Part shown: positions 18,519-26,623 of the stretch, one piece after another | Layout: the number at the start of each line of letters is the position of its first letter | How positions within the stretch are numbered: position 1 is the first letter of the stretch | Source of the DNA: Pseudomonas frederiksbergensis | GTDB taxonomy: Bacteria; Pseudomonadota; Gammaproteobacteria; Pseudomonadales; Pseudomonadaceae | Length of the DNA stretch: 64,000 nt | Assembly (NCBI RefSeq): GCF_017114915.1 | Contig: NZ_JAAUOE010000004.1 | Span: 173,927-237,926 of the forward strand | Reading direction: 5' to 3' | Program-made: the position numbers and the translations under genes | The notes under the pieces: model-generated | The model's database searches: none | Told to the model about the DNA's origin: nothing | The model's input: only the letters and a program-made list of their open reading frames with translations

Positions 18519-19720
18519 TGCGCGACGTTTATATCTGCGATGCGATTCGCACCCCCATCGGCCGTTTCGGCGGTGGCCTGTCGACGGTCCGCGCCGATGA
18601 CCTGGCCGCCGTGCCGATCAAAGCGCTGATGGCGCGTAACCCGTCGGTGGACTGGAGCGCGGTGGACGAGGTGTTCCTCGGCTGCGCCAACCAGGCCGGC
18701 GAAGACAACCGCAACGTGGCGCGCATGGCGTTGCTGCTGGCGGGGCTGCCGGAAACCATTCCGGGCGTGACCCTCAATCGCCTCTGCGCTTCAGGCATGG
18801 ACGCTGTCGGCACCGCGTTCCGGGCCATCGCCAGCGGCGAGATGGAGCTGGCGATTGCCGGTGGCGTCGAGTCGATGTCCCGCGCACCGTTCGTGATGGG
18901 CAAGGCCGATGCGGCGTTCTCGCGCAACATGAAGCTGGAAGACACCACCATCGGCTGGCGTTTCATCAACCCGTTGATGAAAGCCCAATACGGTGTCGAT
19001 GCGATGCCGCAAACCGCCGACAATGTGGCGGACGATTACGAAGTTTCCCGCGAGGATCAGGACGCTTTCGCACTGCGCAGCCAGCAACGCACGGCCGCCG
19101 CGCAAGCCGCAGGATTTTTCGCCGAAGAAATCGTTGAAGTGCGCATTGCCCACAAAAAGGGTGAAACAGTGGTCAGCCAGGACGAACATCCTCGCGCCGA
19201 CACCACGCTCGAAACCCTGGCCAAACTCAAACCGGTCAACGGCCCGGACAAAACCGTCACCGCCGGCAATGCCTCCGGTGTGAACGACGGTGCGGCGGCG
19301 CTGATTCTGGCCTCGGCCCAAGCCGTGAAGAAACACGGCCTGACCGCCCGCGCCAAAGTGCTCGGCATGGCCAGCGCCGGTGTCGCGCCACGGGTGATGG
19401 GCATCGGCCCGGTGCCGGCGGTGCGCAAATTGACCGAGCGCCTGGGCCTTGCGGTCAGCGATTTCGATGTGATCGAACTCAACGAAGCCTTCGCCAGCCA
19501 GGGCTTGGCCGTGTTGCGTGAGCTCGGATTGGCGGATGATGCGGCCCAGGTCAACCCGAACGGTGGCGCCATTGCCTTGGGCCATCCGCTGGGCATGAGC
19601 GGTGCGCGTTTGGTACTGACTGCACTGCATCAATTGGAAAAGACTGGCGGCAAGAAAGGTCTGGCGACCATGTGTGTCGGTGTCGGCCAGGGTCTGGCCT
19701 TGGCGATCGAACGTGTCTGA
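18518..19720 (+). CDS. pcaF: Beta-ketoadipyl-CoA thiolase
   Basis: A 400-residue thiolase that cleaves beta-ketoadipyl-CoA with CoA to succinyl-CoA and acetyl-CoA, the last step of the pathway. The nucleophile is C90 in [11 protein letters not shown], the histidine is H356 in GHPLGMSG, and the second cysteine is C386 in MCVGVGQG. The N-terminus [19 protein letters not shown] is typical of PcaF/PaaJ. The start overlaps the pcaJ stop. Confidence 0.96.
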   Translation: MRDVYICDAIRTPIGRFGGGLSTVRADDLAAVPIKALMARNPSVDWSAVDEVFLGCANQAGEDNRNVARMALLLAGLPETIPGVTLNRLCASGMDAVGTAFRAIASGEMELAIAGGVESMSRAPFVMGKADAAFSRNMKLEDTTIGWRFINPLMKAQYGVDAMPQTADNVADDYEVSREDQDAFALRSQQRTAAAQAAGFFAEEIVEVRIAHKKGETVVSQDEHPRADTTLETLAKLKPVNGPDKTVTAGNASGVNDGAAALILASAQAVKKHGLTARAKVLGMASAGVAPRVMGIGPVPAVRKLTERLGLAVSDFDVIELNEAFASQGLAVLRELGLADDAAQVNPNGGAIALGHPLGMSGARLVLTALHQLEKTGGKKGLATMCVGVGQGLALAIERV

Positions 19721-19757
19721 CGCACAGAAGCGACTAATAAGAACTGAGGAATGCGCA

Positions 19758-20462
19758 ATGACTGACAAACCTGGTTACCGTCGCCCACAGGCGGGCACTC
19801 AGCCGGAATACCTGCACCCTCCTTATCAATCCACCAACCTTCGCTCGCCGTCCAAGCCGCTGGTGTTCTTGCCTCATTCGCTGTCGGAAATCACCGGTCC
19901 GACCATCGGTGCCGAACGTATCCAGGAGCGGGACAACGACCTCACCGCCCAGCACTCCGGCGAGCCATTGGGTGAACGGATCATCATTCACGGCCGTGTG
20001 CTGGATGAAGACGGTCTGCCGGTGCCGGGCATTCTGGTGGAGATCTGGCAGGCCAACTCTGCCGGTCGCTACGCCCATGCCCGCGACCTGCACGATGCAC
20101 CGCTGGACCCGAACTTCACCGGCACCGGCCGCACCGTAACCAACGCCGATGGCTGGTATCAGTTCCAGACCATCAAGCCTGGCGCCTATCCGTGGGGTAA
20201 CCACCCCAACGCCTGGCGCCCGGCGCACATCCATTTCTCACTGTTCGGGCCGAGTATTCTGACGCGCCTGGTGACCCAGATGTATTTCCCGGGCGACCCG
20301 TTGCTGGCTTACGACCCGATCTACAACTGCGTGCCCGACACCCACGCCAAAGAGCGTTTGATCGCCAGTTTCGACCTGGAAAAAACCATCCCGTCCTACG
20401 CCCTCGGTTATCGCTGGGACATCGTCTTGCGCGGCCGCGAAGCCACGCCGATGGAGAAATAA
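19758..20462 (+). CDS. pcaH: Protocatechuate 3,4-dioxygenase beta subunit
   Basis: A 234-residue intradiol dioxygenase subunit that holds the catalytic ferric iron and opens protocatechuate to 3-carboxymuconate. The iron ligands map to Y105 (GRYAH), Y144 (GAYPWGNH), H157 and H159 (RPAHIHF), matching P. putida Tyr108, Tyr147, His160 and His162 with a constant offset of three. The ATG at 19758 follows CTGAGGA. It is 37 bp after pcaF and one base before pcaG. In several pseudomonads pcaHG is away from the other pca genes; here it is inside the block. Confidence 0.96.
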   Translation: MTDKPGYRRPQAGTQPEYLHPPYQSTNLRSPSKPLVFLPHSLSEITGPTIGAERIQERDNDLTAQHSGEPLGERIIIHGRVLDEDGLPVPGILVEIWQANSAGRYAHARDLHDAPLDPNFTGTGRTVTNADGWYQFQTIKPGAYPWGNHPNAWRPAHIHFSLFGPSILTRLVTQMYFPGDPLLAYDPIYNCVPDTHAKERLIASFDLEKTIPSYALGYRWDIVLRGREATPMEK

Positions 20463-20463
20463 G

Positions 20464-21030
20464 ATGACGCTGAACGCGACCACGTCCCACACCGTCGGGC
20501 CGTATTACCACATTGGTCTGACCTGGCTGAACCGCGAAGACCTGACTGTCGAGCAAACCCTCGGCGAGCGTGTGGCGATCACCGGGCAAGTCGTCGATGG
20601 CAATGGCGACTTCGTCAACGACGCCATGCTCGAAGTCTGGCAGGCCAACGCCGCCGGCAAATACGACCACCCCGAAGACGATCAGGACAAACCCCTGGAC
20701 CCGAACTTCGAAGGGTTTGGCCGGGTGCCGGTGGATGCGCAAGGGCGCTTTCGCTTTACCACGATCAAGCCGGGCACCGTGGAAGGTCTGAAAGGCACGA
20801 TCCAGGCGCCACACCTGGTGGTGCTGGTGTTCGCTCGCGGGTTGGTGAAGCACTTGCTGACGCGGATTTACTTTGAGGGTGAGCCGGCCAACGTGGCGGA
20901 CCCTCTGCTCGAATGTGTACCTGCCGAACGCCGCAGCACCTTGCTGGCGAAGAAAGATGCTTCGGGTGTTTATCAGTGGAATGTGATTCTGCAGGGGACG
21001 GATGCCGAGACGGTGTTCTTCGATTATTGA
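20464..21030 (+). CDS. pcaG: Protocatechuate 3,4-dioxygenase alpha subunit
   Basis: A 188-residue alpha subunit of the same enzyme, related in fold to PcaH but without the iron ligands. Recognisable parts are TSHTVGPYYHIGL at the N-terminus, the beta-core LEVWQANAAGKYDHP and the C-terminal FFDY. It starts one base after the pcaH stop, so the two are coupled. A REP element follows. Confidence 0.96.
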   Translation: MTLNATTSHTVGPYYHIGLTWLNREDLTVEQTLGERVAITGQVVDGNGDFVNDAMLEVWQANAAGKYDHPEDDQDKPLDPNFEGFGRVPVDAQGRFRFTTIKPGTVEGLKGTIQAPHLVVLVFARGLVKHLLTRIYFEGEPANVADPLLECVPAERRSTLLAKKDASGVYQWNVILQGTDAETVFFDY

Positions 21031-21039
21031 GATCAAGGT

Positions 21040-21119
21040 CAAAAGATCGCAGCCAGCGGCAGCTTCTACCGGGAAGGGGTATGGTTCCTGTAGGAGCTGG
21101 CGCAGCCTGCGATCTTTTG
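21040..21119. repeat. REP-type palindrome between pcaG and pcaB
   Basis: CAAAAGATCGCAG... on one side and GTAGGAGCTGGCGCAGCCTGCGATCTTTTG on the other form an imperfect inverted pair of the GCGATCTTTT family. Lying inside the operon, it may affect the relative amounts of the flanking messages. Confidence 0.8.
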
Positions 21120-21184
21120 GCGCCTGCACAAGACCTTTGATTTCTGCGCGGGGCCTCACTGGCCCTCACCTGCAAGGACTGTTT

Positions 21185-22549
21185 ATGAACCAGCGACCGG
21201 GTAATCAATTGTTCGATGCCTACTTCACGGCACGCGACATGCGTGGGGTGTTCTGCGATCAGGGCCGGGTTCAGGCCATGCTCGATTTCGAAGCCGCACT
21301 GGCCAGGGCCGAGGCGCGGGTTGGCCTGATTCCGCAGACGGCTGTCGCCTCTATCGAAGCGGCCTGCCAGGCTGAGCATTACGACTTCGCCGCTCTCGGC
21401 GAGGCGATTGCCACGGCGGGCAATTCGGCGATTCCCTTGGTCAAGGCGCTGGGCAAGCAGATCGCCAAAAGTGATGCCGAAGCCGAGCGCTACGTGCATC
21501 TGGGCGCGACCAGCCAGGACGTGATGGACACCGGGCTGGTGTTGCAACTGCGCCGCGCGCTGGAGCTGATCGAAGCTGATCTGGCGCAGCTGGGAGAAAC
21601 CCTCGCGACCCAGGCCAGGCGGTACGTTGCCACGCCGCTGGCCGGGCGCACCTGGCTGCAACACGCGACACCGGTCACCCTCGGCATGAAAATCGCCGGT
21701 TGGCTGGGCGCGGTGACCCGCAGCCGTCAGCGTCTGCTGGAACTCAAGCCACGCCTGCTGGTGCTGCAATTCGGTGGCGCCTCCGGCACCCTCGCGGCGC
21801 TCGGCGAACAGGCGATGCCGATTGCCCAAGCCTTGGCCACAGAACTGCAACTGACCTTGCCGGAACAACCCTGGCACACCCAGCGCGATCGTCTGGTGGA
21901 GTTCGGCGCGGTGCTTGGCTTGATCGCCGGCAGCCTGGGCAAACTCGGTCGCGACATCAGCCTGTTGATGCAGACCGAAACTGGTGAAGTGTTCGAACCT
22001 TCGGCACCGGGCAAGGGCGGTTCCTCGACCATGCCGCACAAACGCAACCCGGTGGGCGCGGCGGTGTTGATCAGTGCGGCGACGCGGGTGCCGGGTCTGC
22101 TCTCGACCTTGTTCAGCGCCATGCCCCAGGAACACGAGCGCAGCCTGGGTCTGTGGCATGCCGAGTGGGAAACCCTGCCGGAGATCTGCTGTTTGGTGTC
22201 GGGCAGCCTGCAGCAAGCGCTGTTGGTGGCCGACGGCCTGGAAGTGGATGCCGACCGAATGACTCGCAACCTCGACCTGACCCAAGGCCTGGTGCTGGCC
22301 GAAGCTGTGAGCATTGTGCTGGCGCAACGGGTCGGTCGCGACACCGCGCACCATCTGCTGGAGCAATGCTGCAAACGCGCCGTGGCCGAGCAACGTCATC
22401 TGCGCGCGGTACTCGGCGACGAGCCGCAAGTGACCGCCCAGCTGTTGGACGCTGAACTCGATCATCTGCTGGACCCCGCCCATTACCTCGGTCAGGCCCA
22501 TACCTGGGTCGAGCGAGCGGTGGCTGAACATTTTGCGTTGACTGCCTGA
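21185..22549 (+). CDS. pcaB: 3-carboxy-cis,cis-muconate cycloisomerase
   Basis: A 454-residue member of the fumarase/aspartase superfamily that lactonises 3-carboxymuconate. The superfamily signature GKGGSSTMPHKRNP spans residues 276-289, with the catalytic serine in this flexible loop. LGATSQDVMDTG (107-117) forms a second active-site block. The ATG at 21185 follows CAAGGA; 61 further in-frame codons upstream run through the REP repeat and are not coding. The stop is 11 bp before pcaD. Confidence 0.96.
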   Translation: MNQRPGNQLFDAYFTARDMRGVFCDQGRVQAMLDFEAALARAEARVGLIPQTAVASIEAACQAEHYDFAALGEAIATAGNSAIPLVKALGKQIAKSDAEAERYVHLGATSQDVMDTGLVLQLRRALELIEADLAQLGETLATQARRYVATPLAGRTWLQHATPVTLGMKIAGWLGAVTRSRQRLLELKPRLLVLQFGGASGTLAALGEQAMPIAQALATELQLTLPEQPWHTQRDRLVEFGAVLGLIAGSLGKLGRDISLLMQTETGEVFEPSAPGKGGSSTMPHKRNPVGAAVLISAATRVPGLLSTLFSAMPQEHERSLGLWHAEWETLPEICCLVSGSLQQALLVADGLEVDADRMTRNLDLTQGLVLAEAVSIVLAQRVGRDTAHHLLEQCCKRAVAEQRHLRAVLGDEPQVTAQLLDAELDHLLDPAHYLGQAHTWVERAVAEHFALTA

Positions 22550-22560
22550 AGGAGGCTGCT

Positions 22561-23367
22561 GTGGCATTCGTACAACTCGCCGAGGGCGAACTGCACTACC
22601 AAATTCAAGGGCCGCAACTCGATGGCCCTGAAGAAGCTCCGGTACTGGTGCTGTCCAACTCACTGGGCACCGACCTGCACATGTGGGACGCGCAGATCCC
22701 GGCGTTCACCGAGCGTTTCCGGGTGCTGCGTTTTGACACACGTGGTCACGGCAAGTCATTGGTGACGCCAGGGCCGTACAGCATCGAGCAACTGGGCCGC
22801 GACGTGTTGGCGCTGCTGGATGCCTTGCACATCGAGCGCGCGCATTTCTGCGGTCTGTCCATGGGCGGGTTGATCGGCCAATGGCTGGGGATCAACGCCG
22901 GTCAGCGTTTGAACAAACTGATCGTGTGCAACACCGCGGCGAAAATCGGCGATCCATCGGTGTGGAACCCACGAATCGAAACCGTGCTGCGCGACGGCGC
23001 GGCGGCGATGGTCGCCCTGCGCGATGCGTCGATTGCCCGCTGGTTCACTCCGGATTTTTCCGCCGCCAACCCGGCAGCGGCGAAGCGGATCACCGACATG
23101 CTCGCGGCCACTTCGCCTGAAGGCTATGCGGCCAATTGCGCGGCGGTGCGTGATGCCGATTTCCGCGATCAGTTGTCCTCGATCAAGACGCCGCTGCTGG
23201 TGATCGCCGGTACCGAAGATGCGGTAACGCCGCCGTCCGGCGGGCATTTCATTCAGGAACATGTGCGGGGCGCCGAGTACGCCGAGTTCTACGCCGCGCA
23301 CCTGTCCAACGTCCAGGCCGGCGCTGCGTTCAGTGAGCGGGTGCTGGCGTTTCTTTCAGGTCATTGA
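22561..23367 (+). CDS. pcaD: 3-oxoadipate enol-lactonase
   Basis: A 268-residue alpha/beta hydrolase that opens beta-ketoadipate enol-lactone. The catalytic triad reads S100 (GLSMGG), D220 (GTEDAV) and H247 (AAHLSN), and the oxyanion region is SNSLGTD. It starts at a GTG preceded by an excellent AAGGAGG. The stop codon overlaps the Shine-Dalgarno of pcaC. Confidence 0.96.
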   Translation: MAFVQLAEGELHYQIQGPQLDGPEEAPVLVLSNSLGTDLHMWDAQIPAFTERFRVLRFDTRGHGKSLVTPGPYSIEQLGRDVLALLDALHIERAHFCGLSMGGLIGQWLGINAGQRLNKLIVCNTAAKIGDPSVWNPRIETVLRDGAAAMVALRDASIARWFTPDFSAANPAAAKRITDMLAATSPEGYAANCAAVRDADFRDQLSSIKTPLLVIAGTEDAVTPPSGGHFIQEHVRGAEYAEFYAAHLSNVQAGAAFSERVLAFLSGH

Positions 23368-23377
23368 GGGTTTTTTT

Positions 23378-23770
23378 GTGGACGAGAAACAACGTTACGA
23401 CGAGGGCATGAAAGTCCGCCGCGCGGTACTGGGCGACGCCCACGTCGATCGCAGCCTGAGCACGCTGACCGAGTTCAACTCGGAGTTCCAGGAAATGATC
23501 ACCCGCCACGCCTGGGGCGACATCTGGACCCGCCCGGGCTTGCCGCGCCATACCCGCAGCCTGATCACCATCGCCATGCTGATCGGGATGAACCGCAACG
23601 AAGAACTCAAACTGCACCTGCGCGCCGCCGCCAACAACGGCGTGACCCGCGGCGAGATCAAGGAAGTGATCATGCAGAGCGCGATCTATTGCGGCATTCC
23701 GGCGGCCAACGCGACGTTCCATTTGGCCGAGTCGGTGTGGGATGAGTTGGGGGTTGAATCGCGGGAGTAA
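23378..23770 (+). CDS. pcaC: 4-carboxymuconolactone decarboxylase
   Basis: A 130-residue enzyme of the CMD family that decarboxylates 4-carboxymuconolactone. The block TRHAWGDIWTRPGL and the C-terminal SAIYCGIPAANATFHLAE hold the family's conserved residues. A GTG start (VDEKQRYDEG) fits P. putida PcaC in length; the longer in-frame ATG version would overlap pcaD out of register. TTGAGGG before the GTG is the ribosome site. It is the last gene of the pca block. Confidence 0.95.
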   Translation: MDEKQRYDEGMKVRRAVLGDAHVDRSLSTLTEFNSEFQEMITRHAWGDIWTRPGLPRHTRSLITIAMLIGMNRNEELKLHLRAAANNGVTRGEIKEVIMQSAIYCGIPAANATFHLAESVWDELGVESRE

Positions 23771-23776
23771 GCCACA

Positions 23777-23881
23777 TGTAGGAGCGGGCTTGCCCGCGAA
23801 GACGTCGGTACAGTCAACATTGATGTCGCCTGACACACCGCTTTGGCGGGCAAGTCGGATCGCCGCACCGCCGCTCCTACA
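23777..23881. repeat. REP pair (TGTAGGAGCGGGCTTGCCCGCG)
   Basis: Two outward REP units, TGTAGGAGCGGGCTTGCCCG and CGGCGCT..CTCCTACA, around a 45-bp spacer, between the convergent ends of pcaC and the porin gene. The right unit is degraded. Confidence 0.85.
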
Positions 23882-23892
23882 ATTTTGTGGGT

Positions 23893-25152
23893 TTACAACA
23901 AACTGATCGGATAGCTGACGATCAACCGGTTCTCATCGAACTCGTTGTTGCTGAAGTCGCGGCGGATGGTGGAGTTGCGCCATTTGACGTTGAGGTTTTT
24001 GAGCGTGCCGCTCTGCACGGTGTAGCCCAGTTCACTTTCGCGGCCCCATTCCTTGCCGTCGCTGGTGGTGGCGGTGTGGACGTTGTCGCCGCTGATGTAG
24101 CGGTTCATCAGGGTCAGGCCCGGTACGCCCAGGGCGGCGAAGTTGTAGTCGTGGCGCACTTGCCAGGAGCGTTCCTTGGCGTTGTCATAGCTGGCGTTGT
24201 AGCTGTCGTTGGCCAGGGTGCCGCCGCTGGTGCCGTTGACCCGCATCCACGCGCTGTCGCCGGTGAGTTTTTGCAGGCCGACGTAGAAGGTGTTGCCGCC
24301 GTATTTGGCCGAGAACAGGCCCGACCAGGTCTTGTTGTCCAGCTCGCCGGCCCGGGCGCTGCCGTCATCCTTACCGTAGAAGAACCCGAGATTGGCGCCC
24401 AGCGTCCAGTCGCCCAGTGGTTGGCTGTGGATCAGGTTGACGTATTGCTGGCTGTAGATGTCCTTGAGTTCCGCGTTCCACAGGCCGATCTGCGTGCGCT
24501 TGTCGTTGAAGGCGTATTCGCCGCCCTGGAAGTTGAAGCGGTCTGACTTGAACGCCGCTTTGCCGGTCATCGACATGTCATTCATGCTGCTGTCGTCACG
24601 CGGGCTGTTGGCGCGGAACTGGCCACCGTAGAGCGTCAGGCCGTCGATTTCCTTCGAAGTGATCTGGCCGCCACGGAAGGTTTGCGGCAGCGAGCGACCG
24701 TCGTCCGAACGCAGGATCGGCAGCACCGGCATCCATTCGCCGACCTTCACTTCGGTCTGGGACAGTTTCGCCTTGAACGCCACATTGGTGCGCCCGAAGT
24801 TGTCCGCCGGGCGACCATCAGAATCCAGTGGCAGCAACTGCGTACCGCCAGTGCCTTTGCCGCCGTCGAGCTTGACCGAATACAACCCCAGCACGTCCAT
24901 GCCGAACCCGACGGTGCCCTGGGTGAACCCGGATTTGGCGTCGAGGATGAAACTTTGCGTCCATTCTTCAGCCTTGCCCTGGGCCTTGGTCGGGTTGGTG
25001 AAGTTACGGTTGATGTAGAAGTTGCGCAGGTTCAGGTTGACCTTGGCACCTTCGACAAAGCCCGCTTCCTCGGCCAGGGCGGGCAGGGCCGCACCGGCCA
25101 GTGCGATGGCGATCAGGCTGGGAAACAAATACTGCGGTGTGGGGGAAGTCAT
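23893..25152 (-). CDS. OprD-family outer membrane porin
   Basis: A 419-residue protein with an N-terminal signal peptide (about 1-27, AALPALA|EEAG) and a beta-barrel pattern of alternating residues. Family blocks include FVEGAKVNLNLRNFYINRNF at the mature N-terminus, DGLTLYGGQF, and RSWQVRHDYNFAALGVPGLT near the C-terminus. OprD porins of the OpdK/PhaK type pass aromatic and other carboxylates. Its position beside the pca genes and the PcaR-like half-site upstream suggest it admits protocatechuate or 4-hydroxybenzoate; that is inference. The last residue is Leu rather than the usual Phe. Confidence 0.9.
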   Translation of the reverse strand: MTSPTPQYLFPSLIAIALAGAALPALAEEAGFVEGAKVNLNLRNFYINRNFTNPTKAQGKAEEWTQSFILDAKSGFTQGTVGFGMDVLGLYSVKLDGGKGTGGTQLLPLDSDGRPADNFGRTNVAFKAKLSQTEVKVGEWMPVLPILRSDDGRSLPQTFRGGQITSKEIDGLTLYGGQFRANSPRDDSSMNDMSMTGKAAFKSDRFNFQGGEYAFNDKRTQIGLWNAELKDIYSQQYVNLIHSQPLGDWTLGANLGFFYGKDDGSARAGELDNKTWSGLFSAKYGGNTFYVGLQKLTGDSAWMRVNGTSGGTLANDSYNASYDNAKERSWQVRHDYNFAALGVPGLTLMNRYISGDNVHTATTSDGKEWGRESELGYTVQSGTLKNLNVKWRNSTIRRDFSNNEFDENRLIVSYPISLL

Positions 25153-25540
25153 GGGCTCGGGTCTCTCTAATTGTCAGGGATAAGGCAGTACACAGCCGCA
25201 ACCAAGGGGTCGCAGACAAAAAATCGAATTCGGATAAGGGGGCGAGCGAGATCAGCCGGAGTGCAGAGTGCGCGTAGTCATGGTGTTGGACCTTGTTGTT
25301 ATTGATTTTTGCAGGTGCGGACAATGGTGCGAGGGATGGGCGGGGGGATTCAATTGGGGGGTATGGGGTTTTGGGCGATTAACGAACACTAATCGACGCC
25401 GGCCGGATGACGGACGGTGTGAGGCATTCTTAATAAAATCCTATGGTTATTCGGGTTGATAGCGAGGGGGCGACGGTGTGTTCTATTAATGGCGCCTTGT
25501 TGCTTTGTTGGTATTAGATGGAAGTATTTATTGCTTTAGT
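25153..25540. other. Upstream region of porin, AT-rich toward the right
   Basis: The left part is the porin leader and promoter. From about 25.43 kb the base composition becomes clearly AT-richer than the surrounding chromosome up to the RiPP precursor. No frame of note is present. Confidence 0.4.
25373..25387 (-). promoter_or_regulatory. Possible PcaR half-site before the porin gene
   Basis: Read on the minus strand this is GTTCGTTAATCGCCC, one base from the half-site before pcaR and two from the remembered P. putida site. A second weak half (TAATCG, 25390-25395) is nearby, but with closer spacing than in the pca operators. Confidence 0.45.
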
Positions 25541-25558
25541 TGTAAGACGTTTCCTACA
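25541..25558. promoter_or_regulatory. GacA-box-like dyad upstream of RiPP precursor
   Basis: TGTAAG-N6-CCTACA. The GacA upstream activating sequence of Pseudomonas rsm genes is, from memory, TGTAAG-N6-CTTACA, so this has a single mismatch. No GGA-rich rsm-type small RNA is evident directly behind it; the next gene is the precursor 215 bp away. Confidence 0.4.
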
Positions 25559-25679
25559 GCGCTAACTGTCATTAAAGGTATGTCGATAATCGCTGGTTAA
25601 ACTTAAGAATTGGTATTGTCGGTTATCGTAAAAAGATTTAAAGAGAGCCGCGGACTTCGCTGGAAAAGAAAAGAGGCCT

Positions 25680-25688
25680 TGCTATATT
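25680..25688 (+). promoter_or_regulatory. Candidate extended -10 of the RiPP operon
   Basis: TGC-TATATT, an extended -10 type element 85 bp before the precursor start. The -35 region is poor, which would suit an activated promoter. Placed by eye only. Confidence 0.3.
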
Positions 25689-25757
25689 CAAAGTCCTCAG
25701 GCGGGCAAAAGACACTCTGATGCTTCGTCAGGGGGTAGTTTTCGTCATGCCGAAATA

Positions 25758-25765
25758 ACAAGGAG
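25758..25765 (+). promoter_or_regulatory. RsmA-like Shine-Dalgarno of the precursor
   Basis: ACAAGGAG is both a strong ribosome site for the ATG at 25773 and a match to the ACARGGA core recognised by RsmA/CsrA proteins. Binding would repress translation until Gac-controlled small RNAs titrate RsmA. Confidence 0.4.
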
Positions 25766-25772
25766 AAGTGCC

Positions 25773-26036
25773 ATGGGTAATAAAGTCAATCAGGAACGTT
25801 TGGCCTCGGTTCTGGGACGGGCCGTGCTGGACGAAAAATTTGCCAGAGAGTTACACAGTGATCCGGCAGGGGCGGCTAAAAATATTGGTGTGCATTTAAG
25901 TACTGACGAGATCGCGGCAGTTAAAGGTATTGATGCTGCAAAACTGACGGCTGCCTCCTCCGGAATTCGGAGCAACCTGGGGATACGCGCGGTATTTGAC
26001 ACACAGAACCAGCAGCAACAAGCGCGAATGGATTAA
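25773..26036 (+). CDS. RiPP precursor peptide, NHLP/Os1348-like leader
   Basis: An 87-residue peptide. Residues 8-58 (ERLASVLGRAVLDEKFARELHSDP, then a helix and IGVHLSTDEIAAVKGI) follow the pattern of the short Os1348/NHLP leader peptides of RiPP precursors. The tail from about 62 on (SSGIRSNLGIRAVFDTQNQQQQARMD in two parts, S62-A73 and V74-D87) is the likely core. There is no Cys, Trp or Tyr anywhere. The tail is rich in Gln and Asn, and the last residue is Asp. The leader assignment is by pattern only. It is the first gene of a set encoding three probable modifying enzymes, and a strong hairpin follows its stop. Confidence 0.75.
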   Translation: MGNKVNQERLASVLGRAVLDEKFARELHSDPAGAAKNIGVHLSTDEIAAVKGIDAAKLTAASSGIRSNLGIRAVFDTQNQQQQARMD

Positions 26037-26047
26037 AGGTGGATGAT

Positions 26048-26105
26048 GCCATTTGGCGTGCCACGAAAGGTGGGCCTTCACGCGGGTACGCCGAATGGCT
26101 TTATT
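26048..26105 (+). terminator. Attenuator-type hairpin after the precursor gene
   Basis: Arms 26048-26062 and 26085-26099 pair over 15 positions with two G-U wobbles and no mismatch, enclosing a smaller AAGG/CCTT hairpin. TTTATT follows. A partial terminator here would give much more precursor message than enzyme message. Confidence 0.75.
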
Positions 26106-26132
26106 AGCGCTCGGGCACGGAGTGAATGACTC

Positions 26133-26609
26133 ATGTCTGTCACCTTGGCTCCAATGAATGACGCGGACTTCGTTACGTTCGCCGAAAGAGCCCTTGCTGA
26201 ATATGGCGACGGGATGGTCGCCGCAGGCGAGTGGGTCCAGGAGGAGGCGTCGCAAAAGGCGCGAAGCGTCTTCGAGCAATTGTTGCCGCAAGGGCGATTG
26301 ACTGAAAAGAATCAACTCTGGGTGATCCAGGATCAAGCGCGGCGCATCGGTGAGTTATGGGTCGCCGAACGACACGCCGGCGCCGGTCGGATCGCCTTCA
26401 TTCTGGATATCTACATTGACCCCGGCGCGCGTCGCCAGGGTTATGCAAAACAATCGCTGCTGGCCCTGGAGTCATGGGCGAGCCAGGCGGGATGCAGGGA
26501 AGTGCGGTTGCATGTCTTTGGCCGCAACGAGGCGGCACGTCGTCTTTATGAACAATCGGGTTATGGCATTGCCAGTCTGACAATGGCGAAGCCGTTGCCG
26601 TCAGCCTAA
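26133..26609 (+). CDS. GNAT-family N-acetyltransferase in RiPP cluster
   Basis: A 158-residue acetyltransferase of the GNAT fold. The acetyl-CoA loop is RRQGYA (100-105), preceded by the strand ILDIYIDP, and the C-terminal motif B is GRNEAARRLYEQSGY (130-144). It lies between the precursor and the HExxH enzyme, 14 bp before the latter. It might acetylate the peptide product, for example its new N-terminus or a side chain, or protect the producer by acetylating the product. Neither can be told from sequence. The substrate-binding N-terminal half is not closely like any GNAT I recognise. Confidence 0.85.
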   Translation: MSVTLAPMNDADFVTFAERALAEYGDGMVAAGEWVQEEASQKARSVFEQLLPQGRLTEKNQLWVIQDQARRIGELWVAERHAGAGRIAFILDIYIDPGARRQGYAKQSLLALESWASQAGCREVRLHVFGRNEAARRLYEQSGYGIASLTMAKPLPSA

Positions 26610-26623
26610 GGGAAGGTTGAGAA

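Noticed and set aside
20765..22663. A 632-codon open frame antisense to pcaB and neighbours
   Set aside because: pcaG, pcaB and pcaD have intact motifs on the other strand; the antisense product resembles no family.
25541..25690. A possible rsm-type small RNA behind the GacA-like box
   Set aside because: The following sequence lacks the repeated loop-exposed GGA motifs and a terminator expected for RsmX/Y/Z.
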